NCBI RefSeq assembly: GCF_009829085.1 | Contig: NZ_WUQY01000032.1 | Coordinates: 1-45,977, forward strand | Reading direction: 5' to 3' | DNA: 45,977 nucleotides | Source: Sphingobacterium bovisgrunnientis | Lineage (GTDB): Bacteria > Bacteroidota > Bacteroidia > Sphingobacteriales > Sphingobacteriaceae | Shown here: piece after piece, positions 39,732 through 45,977 of the stretch | Layout of the letters: the number at the start of each line of letters is the position of its first letter | Numbering within the stretch: the stretch's first letter is position 1 | Notes under the pieces: model-generated | What the model was told of the DNA's origin: nothing | The model's database searches: none | Seen by the model: only the letters and a program-made list of their open reading frames with translations | Position numbers and translations under genes: made by a program

Positions 39732-42700
39732 ATGCAGCAAGAAGGACTTTACAACCCAGAATTTGAACACGACGCTTGTGGTGTTGGTTTTGTAGCACAT
39801 ATAAAAGGTAAAAAATCGCATAACCAAGTGCGTGACGCCTTGATTATGCTAGAAAACATGGAACATCGCGGGGCTTGCGGATGTGATCCTGAAAGTGGTG
39901 ATGGTGCAGGAATAATGATTCAAGTACCACATGAATTTTTGTGGGAAGAATGCATTGATCTAGGCATACAACTTCAAGAGCCTGGATACTATGGTGTGGG
40001 TATGGTATTTTTACCAAAAGAAAAAACGCTAAACGACCTATGTCGTCAAGTTATAAAAGAAGCAGCCGCAGATAGAAAAATGGATTTCTTAGGTTTTCGA
40101 GCTGTTCCAGTAAACAAAGAAGGAATTGGACCTACAGCTCTAAGCGCAGAACCTGAAATCGTTCAGTTCTTCGTGTCAAGACCTGAAGGAGTGACAAACA
40201 CAGAAGATTTCGAAAGAAAATTATACGTTCTCCGAAGACTTATAATCCAAAAAATCAAATCAACCCAAGAATACCCTCTTCCGCTCTACATCGCTTCGCT
40301 TTCTTGCAAAACAATTATTTACAAAGGTCAATTGACAACTTATCAAGTTGGCACATATTATAAAGACTTAAAAGATTCACGTGTCGTATCTGCTTTCGGT
40401 TTGGTACACTCGCGTTTCTCTACAAATACATTTCCATCATGGTCATTGGCACAGCCTTTCCGTATGATGGCGCACAATGGTGAGATCAACACCTTGACGG
40501 GTAACTTAAACTGGTTCTACGCAGCAGTACGCTCTCTTTCTTCTCCGTATTTTACAAAAGAAGAAATGGAAATTTTGTTGCCAGTGGTGGACAAAGGTCA
40601 ATCCGATTCAGCTTGTCTGGATAATGTAGTTGAAATTCTATTGCACAGTGGACGCAGCTTGCCACACGTGATGTTGATGTTAGTTCCTGAAGCATGGGAC
40701 GGCAATACACAAATGGATCCATTAAAAAGAGCATTCTACGAATACCACGCGACATTGATGGAGCCATGGGATGGTCCAGCAGCATTGTGTTTCACAGATG
40801 GTAAAATTATCGGTGCTACTTTAGATAGAAACGGGTTACGTCCTTTACGTTTTGCAGTAACTTCTGATGATCGCGTAATTGTAGCTTCCGAAGCTGGTGC
40901 ATTGCCAATTGATGAATCTATTATCATCAAAAAAGGTCGTCAACAGCCGGGCAAAATCTTCGTGGTAGACATGGAAGCTGGAATAATCCGTACAGACGAA
41001 GAAGTTAAAGGCGAATTAGTTCGTCAACAACCTTACGGTGAATGGATCAACAATTATAAAATTAAACTAGAAGAATTAGCGGAGCCGCGTGTTACGTTTA
41101 CATACCTGTCAAAAGAATCTGTTTTCAAATACCAACAGGCATTTGGTTATTCGAGAGAGGACATTGAGACAATATTAACACCAATGGCAACTACTGGTTA
41201 CGAGCCCATCGGTTCTATGGGTACGGATGTTCCTTTAGCTGTATTGTCGGATCAACCGCAACACATTTCTAGCTATTTCAAACAATTTTTTGCACAAGTA
41301 ACGAACCCACCAATCGACCCAATTCGTGAGCGTTTGGTAATGAGTTTGGCTACTTTTATAGGTAATTCAGGCAATATTCTTGTCGAAGACAAAAAATCTT
41401 GTCATTGCGTGACGTTGGAGCATCCAATCTTAACTTCAAGCGAATTAGAGAAATTACGCTCTATAGATACAGGAGTTTTCCAAGCGAAAACATTACAATC
41501 ATACTTCCGTGCAGATGGCAAGCCAGGTTCATTAGAAGCAGGTATCGAAAGATTATGTCGTTATGCAGATGATGCGGTACGTGATGGATTCGAAGTCATT
41601 ATCTTATCAGACCGTGCTATTGATTCTCAACACGCAGCTATCCCTTCAATTCTGGCGGTATCAGCAGTACACCACCACTTGATCAAAACAGGTAACCGTG
41701 GTGCGGTAGGTTTGGTCGTAGAAGCGGGTGACGCTTGGGAAGTACACCATTTCGCATGTTTGTTGGCTTTCGGAGCGACAGCAATCAACCCATATTTAGC
41801 ATTAGCTAGTATCCGTACGTTAAAAGCAGAAGGTCAACTTGAAACAGAGTTAGAATGGGAAGTATTACGCAAAAACTACGTAAAAGCAGTTTGTAATGGC
41901 TTGTTGAAAATATTCTCTAAAATGGGTATTTCAACATTGCAATCGTACCATGGTGCTCAAATATTTGAGGTATTAGGTATCGATAAATCTGTAGTGGACA
42001 AATATTTCTGTGGCGCAGTATCACGCATTGGCGGATTGGCTTTGGATGATATCGCACGCGAAGCACTAACTAAGCACTGGCGTTCGTTTGAAGCACCACG
42101 CAATGTGAAACCATTATTGCCAGAAGGTGGTATTTACCAATGGAAACGTCGCGGCGAAGGTCACTTGTGGAATCCACAAACTGTTCACTTGTTACAACAA
42201 GCTTGTCGTAACAATGACTACGAATCATTTAAAAAATATTCTGCATTAATCAATAACCAAAAAGAAGCAATGTTTACGCTTCGCGGATTATTGGATTTTG
42301 CAAAACATAGAAACTCAATTTCTATTGACGAGGTAGAACCAGCAAGCGAAATTTTGAAACGCTTTGCTACTGGAGCGATGTCTTTCGGTTCTATTTCACA
42401 TGAAGCACACAGCACATTAGCTATTGCAATGAACCGCATCGGTGGTAAATCCAATACTGGTGAAGGTGGTGAGGATGAAATCCGTTACCAAAAGTTACCA
42501 AATGGAGACTCAATGCGTTCGGCAATCAAACAAGTAGCTTCTGCACGTTTTGGTGTTACATCAAACTACTTGACTCAAGCCGATGAGATCCAAATCAAAA
42601 TGGCGCAAGGTGCTAAACCAGGGGAAGGTGGTCAATTACCAGGACACAAAGTTGACGATTGGATCGCTAAAACACGTCACTCTACGCCAGGTGTAGGTCT

Positions 42701-44231
42701 TATATCTCCGCCTCCACACCACGATATTTACTCAATCGAGGATTTAGCACAATTGATTTTCGATTTGAAAAATGCCAATCGCGATGCACGTATCAATGTG
42801 AAATTGGTATCGAAAGCAGGTGTAGGCACAATTGCTGCTGGTGTTGCGAAAGCGCACTCTGATGTAATCTTGATTGCAGGATACGACGGCGGTACTGGAG
42901 CTTCTCCTATCAGCTCAATCAAACACGCAGGTCTTCCTTGGGAACTTGGTTTGGCTGAAGCGCACCAAACATTAGTGCAAAATAAACTACGTAGTCGAGT
43001 TGTATTACAAGCAGACGGTCAAATGAAAACTGGTCGGGACTTAATCATCGCAACTTTATTGGGTGCTGAAGAATGGGGTGTGGCTACAGCGGCATTAATT
43101 GCTGGCGGATGTATTATGATGCGCAAATGTCATTTGAATACGTGTCCAGTAGGTGTTGCCACGCAAGATCCTGAATTGCGTAAACTTTTCTCTGGAAAAC
43201 CAGAAGATATCGTGAATTTGTTTCATTTCTTGGCAGAAGAAATGCGTGAGATTATGGCTCAATTAGGATTCCGTACTATCAATGAAATGGTAGGTCGCGC
43301 ACAATTCTTGAAAAAACGCGAAGATGTAGGGCATTGGAAAGCTGCCAAAGTAGATTTCTCAGGAATCTTACACGTAGCACGCAACGAAGTTGGTCAATCT
43401 CTTTATAATACCGAAGAACAAGATCATGGCATGAGCATGATCCTAGATTGGGGATTGTTAAAACAAGCTAAAGATGCTTTAGATATTAAAACTCCAGTAT
43501 TCGGAACATTTATCGTAAAAAATACGGATCGTACAATCGGAACTTTACTTTCAAACGAAATATCAAAAATTTATGGTTCGGAAGGTTTGCCTGACAATAC
43601 AATCAACTTCAAATTTGAAGGTTCTGCTGGTCAATCATTCGGAGCATTTAATACAAAAGGTATTTCATTCGAATTAGAAGGTGAAGCGAACGATTACGTA
43701 GGTAAAGGTTTATCAGGTGCACAATTAGCAATTTATCCTGCTAAAGAAAGCACGTTAACACCTCACGAAAACATTATTATTGGTAACGTAGCCTTATATG
43801 GCGCGACTTCAGGTCACTTGTTTATCAATGGTATGGCTGGCGAGCGTTTTGCAGTTCGTAACTCGGGAGCTACGGCAGTTGTTGAAGGAATAGGAGACCA
43901 CGGATGTGAATATATGACTGGTGGCCGTGCTTTAATCTTAGGTGGCACAGGTAGAAACTTCGCAGCAGGTATGAGTGGTGGTATAGCCTGGATTTATGAC
44001 ATCAATGGTAATTTCAAAGAAAATTGCAACCAAGAAATGGTGGATCTTGACCCACTTGAAACTGAAGATGAAACTGAAATCATCGCGCTATTAAAACGTC
44101 ATGTGAATTTGACAAAAAGCGCGAGAGCATCATATATCTTAGAGAATTGGACTACCGAAAAGAACAGATTCATCAAGGTATTCCCTCGTGAATATAAAAA
44201 TGTGTTATTGAAAAAAATGGTTGTAGCTTAA
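39732..44231 (+). CDS. gltB: Glutamate synthase large subunit
   Basis: GltB releases ammonia from glutamine and channels it to 2-oxoglutarate, giving glutamate. The 1499-residue protein is full-length. A short propeptide precedes the nucleophile Cys16 (EHDACGVGF). The class II amidotransferase domain (MEHRGACGCDPESGDGAG, AHNGEINTLTGN) is followed by the central domain, then the FMN domain (STGEGGEDE-like NTGEGGEDEIRY, GAKPGEGGQLPGHKV, LIAGYDGGTGASP). The 3Fe-4S cysteines lie in GGCIMMRKCHLNTCPVG, and the GXGXG domain (MTGGRALILGGTGRNFAAGMSGG) closes it. gltD follows after 19 bp; they form one enzyme and one operon. Confidence 0.98.
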   Translation: MQQEGLYNPEFEHDACGVGFVAHIKGKKSHNQVRDALIMLENMEHRGACGCDPESGDGAGIMIQVPHEFLWEECIDLGIQLQEPGYYGVGMVFLPKEKTLNDLCRQVIKEAAADRKMDFLGFRAVPVNKEGIGPTALSAEPEIVQFFVSRPEGVTNTEDFERKLYVLRRLIIQKIKSTQEYPLPLYIASLSCKTIIYKGQLTTYQVGTYYKDLKDSRVVSAFGLVHSRFSTNTFPSWSLAQPFRMMAHNGEINTLTGNLNWFYAAVRSLSSPYFTKEEMEILLPVVDKGQSDSACLDNVVEILLHSGRSLPHVMLMLVPEAWDGNTQMDPLKRAFYEYHATLMEPWDGPAALCFTDGKIIGATLDRNGLRPLRFAVTSDDRVIVASEAGALPIDESIIIKKGRQQPGKIFVVDMEAGIIRTDEEVKGELVRQQPYGEWINNYKIKLEELAEPRVTFTYLSKESVFKYQQAFGYSREDIETILTPMATTGYEPIGSMGTDVPLAVLSDQPQHISSYFKQFFAQVTNPPIDPIRERLVMSLATFIGNSGNILVEDKKSCHCVTLEHPILTSSELEKLRSIDTGVFQAKTLQSYFRADGKPGSLEAGIERLCRYADDAVRDGFEVIILSDRAIDSQHAAIPSILAVSAVHHHLIKTGNRGAVGLVVEAGDAWEVHHFACLLAFGATAINPYLALASIRTLKAEGQLETELEWEVLRKNYVKAVCNGLLKIFSKMGISTLQSYHGAQIFEVLGIDKSVVDKYFCGAVSRIGGLALDDIAREALTKHWRSFEAPRNVKPLLPEGGIYQWKRRGEGHLWNPQTVHLLQQACRNNDYESFKKYSALINNQKEAMFTLRGLLDFAKHRNSISIDEVEPASEILKRFATGAMSFGSISHEAHSTLAIAMNRIGGKSNTGEGGEDEIRYQKLPNGDSMRSAIKQVASARFGVTSNYLTQADEIQIKMAQGAKPGEGGQLPGHKVDDWIAKTRHSTPGVGLISPPPHHDIYSIEDLAQLIFDLKNANRDARINVKLVSKAGVGTIAAGVAKAHSDVILIAGYDGGTGASPISSIKHAGLPWELGLAEAHQTLVQNKLRSRVVLQADGQMKTGRDLIIATLLGAEEWGVATAALIAGGCIMMRKCHLNTCPVGVATQDPELRKLFSGKPEDIVNLFHFLAEEMREIMAQLGFRTINEMVGRAQFLKKREDVGHWKAAKVDFSGILHVARNEVGQSLYNTEEQDHGMSMILDWGLLKQAKDALDIKTPVFGTFIVKNTDRTIGTLLSNEISKIYGSEGLPDNTINFKFEGSAGQSFGAFNTKGISFELEGEANDYVGKGLSGAQLAIYPAKESTLTPHENIIIGNVALYGATSGHLFINGMAGERFAVRNSGATAVVEGIGDHGCEYMTGGRALILGGTGRNFAAGMSGGIAWIYDINGNFKENCNQEMVDLDPLETEDETEIIALLKRHVNLTKSARASYILENWTTEKNRFIKVFPREYKNVLLKKMVVA

Positions 44232-44250
44232 TTAAAGAGGAAATAAAATC

Positions 44251-45717
44251 ATGGGAAAAGCAACTGGATTTTTAGAATTCGATAGGGTACTTCCTCAAAA
44301 AGAGGCTGTAGAAAATAGAAAACAAAATTACCAAGAATTTGTACACACTTATTCTGACGAGCAATTGAACAATCAAGCTGCACGTTGTATGAACTGTGGT
44401 ATTCCATTCTGTCACTCAGGATGTCCTCTTGGAAATGTCATTCCTGAATTTAACGATGCTGTGTATGACGGCAAATGGGAAGAAGCATACAATATATTAT
44501 CATCAACTAATAACTTTCCAGAGTTTACAGGCCGTATTTGTCCTGCGCCATGCGAGTCCGCATGCGTATTGGGTATCAACAAAAATCCTGTAGCCATTGA
44601 GGAAATCGAAAAACATATCATTGAGATTGCGTACAAAAAAGGCTATGTACAACCTAATAAGTCTGCAATAAAAACTGGTAAAAAAGTTGCTGTTGTTGGT
44701 GGCGGTCCTGCTGGACTTGCTGCTGCAGCACAGTTAAACAAAGCAGGTCACGATGTTGTTGTGTACGAACGTGATGACAAAGTTGGCGGATTATTGCGCT
44801 ATGGAATTCCTGATTTCAAATTAGATAAATCGGTTATCGACAGACGCGTGGACGTAATGAAAGAATCGGGAATTGAATTCCGTACAAATGCAGAAGTTGG
44901 TAAAAACGTACCAGCATCTGAATTGGATCAATATGATGCTGTAGTATTGTCTGGAGGTTCTACAATTCCTCGTAATTTGAATATCCCTGGACGCGAACTA
45001 AAAGGCGTTTACTATGCAATGGAGTTCTTGAAACAACAAAACCAACGTGTAGGTAAATCTCCTATCGAAACAGAAGAAATCTTAGCTACTGGCAAAAATG
45101 TATTGGTAATCGGTGGCGGTGATACTGGATCTGACTGCGTAGGTACTTCAAACAGACACGGTGCTAAATCCGTGACACAGTTTGAATTGATGCCGCAACC
45201 ACCACAATCTCGTTCAGCTGCTATGCCTTGGCCGACTTATCCGATGTTGTTAAAAACAACGACTTCGCACGAAGAAGGATGTCAAAGACATTGGAGTATC
45301 AGCACCAAAGAATTCTTAGGAGACGGAAACGGTAATCTTCGCGCTGCTTTAGTTGTTGATTTGGAATGGGAAACTGACGCTTTAGGCAGACCTACGAAAT
45401 TCAAAGAAGTTGAAGGTTCTCAACGTGAAATTCCTTGCGAATTGGTAACATTAGCGATGGGATTCTTACACCCACAATATGATGGACTTTTACAACAATT
45501 AGGCATCGCATTGGATGAAAGAGGAAACGTTAAAGCTGTAGAAGGTTCTTACCAAACTAGTGCAAGCAAATATTTCGCTGCTGGCGATATGCGTCGCGGT
45601 CAATCATTAGTAGTATGGGCGATTTCAGAAGGTCGCGAATGTGCGCGGAAAGTGGATGAATTCTTAATGGGTTCGACGGTATTAGAAAGTAAAGAAGCTG
45701 TCTATACATATGCATAG
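44251..45717 (+). CDS. gltD: Glutamate synthase small subunit
   Basis: GltD supplies electrons from NADPH to GltB through FAD and two 4Fe-4S clusters. The 488-residue protein has the cluster cysteines in ARCMNCGIPFCHSGCPLGN and RICPAPCESACVLGI, the FAD site VAVVGGGPAGLAAAAQLNKAGHDV (about residues 147-170), GGLLRYGIPDFKL, the NADPH site LVIGGGDTGSDCVGTSNRHGA and a second FAD block YFAAGDMRRGQSLVVWAISEGRECA. An unusually good AAAGAGGAAATAAAATC ribosome-binding region precedes the ATG. It ends the gltBD operon. Confidence 0.98.
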   Translation: MGKATGFLEFDRVLPQKEAVENRKQNYQEFVHTYSDEQLNNQAARCMNCGIPFCHSGCPLGNVIPEFNDAVYDGKWEEAYNILSSTNNFPEFTGRICPAPCESACVLGINKNPVAIEEIEKHIIEIAYKKGYVQPNKSAIKTGKKVAVVGGGPAGLAAAAQLNKAGHDVVVYERDDKVGGLLRYGIPDFKLDKSVIDRRVDVMKESGIEFRTNAEVGKNVPASELDQYDAVVLSGGSTIPRNLNIPGRELKGVYYAMEFLKQQNQRVGKSPIETEEILATGKNVLVIGGGDTGSDCVGTSNRHGAKSVTQFELMPQPPQSRSAAMPWPTYPMLLKTTTSHEEGCQRHWSISTKEFLGDGNGNLRAALVVDLEWETDALGRPTKFKEVEGSQREIPCELVTLAMGFLHPQYDGLLQQLGIALDERGNVKAVEGSYQTSASKYFAAGDMRRGQSLVVWAISEGRECARKVDEFLMGSTVLESKEAVYTYA

Positions 45718-45746
45718 AAACTAATCATCATCTATATTTTTTTAAT

Positions 45747-45788
45747 ATTCCCTTTTATTACATTCGTAAAAAAGGGAATTATTTTTTT
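45747..45788 (+). terminator. Terminator of gltBD
   Basis: The stem ATTCCCTTTT / AAAAGGGAAT (45747-45756 with 45770-45779) with a 13-nt loop is followed by TATTTTTTT. Confidence 0.8.
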
Positions 45789-45977
45789 AAAGTATTTTTC
45801 AATAAAAATTATTCAGAATCAAGTTTTATACCCCATTAAACATTAAACCCGTACTTTATTTTAAAAATTAAAAAACACTTCTAAATCTTACATTAATAAT
45901 CATTGTTGTCCGGTAAAACGGATATTTAATTTTATTTGTTAATTCTAATTCGTTTTATGGCTATTTTCTTACTTATT
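45789..45977. other. Intergenic end of window, possible start of a further gene
   Basis: After the gltBD terminator the DNA is very AT-rich, with no complete gene. A TTTATTTG word (one mismatch to TAnnTTTG) sits at 45932-45939. An ATG at 45957 opens seven hydrophobic codons (MAIFLLI) to the window edge; this may be the N-terminus of a signal peptide, but it is too short to call. Confidence 0.3.

Noticed and set aside
45957..45977. Truncated ORF at the window end (MAIFLLI)
   Set aside because: Seven codons are too few to support a gene call; noted only as a possibility.

Overview
The window is AT-rich DNA from a member of the Bacteroidota, most likely a Sphingobacterium/Pedobacter-type organism. 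Several things point there: a SusC/SusD/SusE outer-membrane glycan uptake cluster, a GLPGLI protein beside a TonB-receptor-like protein, DUF4834 and DUF2795-type small proteins, an OstA-like protein, A-rich start regions instead of strong Shine-Dalgarno sites, and promoters of the Bacteroidota form TTG-N17-20-TAnnTTTG. The genus is an inference from gene content; no rRNA or other taxonomic marker is present. I saw no tRNA, rRNA, CRISPR array, phage or intact insertion sequence.

Layout. 1-3651: terminators, then a minus-strand pair made of a TonB-receptor-like protein and a GLPGLI secreted protein. 3891-8013: M20 dipeptidase, PlsC-type acyltransferase, a small acidic DUF2795-type protein with a consensus promoter, and two secreted proteins of unknown function. 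8030-11904: a tryptophan unit consisting of promoter, Trp-Trp leader peptide, attenuator, trpD, trpF, trpB and trpA. trpE, trpG and trpC are not in it. 11935-19664: TonB-domain lipoprotein, SDR, membrane-anchored EEP hydrolase, GNAT, asnS, Sua5/YciO-type protein, FemAB-like transferase and EamA transporter. 19686-23408: a DUF721/DciA-like gene overlapping recF, then DUF4834, a PH-like membrane protein and tilS. 23502-29584: OstA/LptA-like protein, rdgB, a lipoprotein gene interrupted by a homopolymer frameshift, an unknown cytoplasmic protein, a deoxyhypusine-synthase-like enzyme and a small lipoprotein. 29746-38377: a small unknown protein, a 37-residue membrane ORF, then susE-susD-susC (minus), an MFS sugar transporter (plus) and a LacI-type regulator (minus). 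An 18-bp GGGAACGTTCCC-centred palindrome lies between susC and the MFS gene and is a likely operator. 38429-45717: dipeptide epimerase, then gltB-gltD.

How the genes work together. The Trp unit appears to be controlled by classical ribosome-mediated attenuation: a 14-codon leader peptide with two adjacent Trp codons is followed by mutually exclusive hairpins and a terminator upstream of trpD. The sus cluster would bind and import an oligosaccharide, probably an alpha-glucan or maltodextrin judging by the SusE-like and SLC45-like proteins. The MFS protein would carry it or its product across the inner membrane, and the LacI protein would sense it; no glycoside hydrolase is encoded here. gltB and gltD form glutamate synthase. 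Many convergent gene ends share long perfect palindromic terminators, some of which contain the stop codons themselves.

The most interesting item is the trp leader/attenuator, together with the unusual trpDFBA gene set and a REP-like sequence at the trpD/trpF junction, where trpC is often found.
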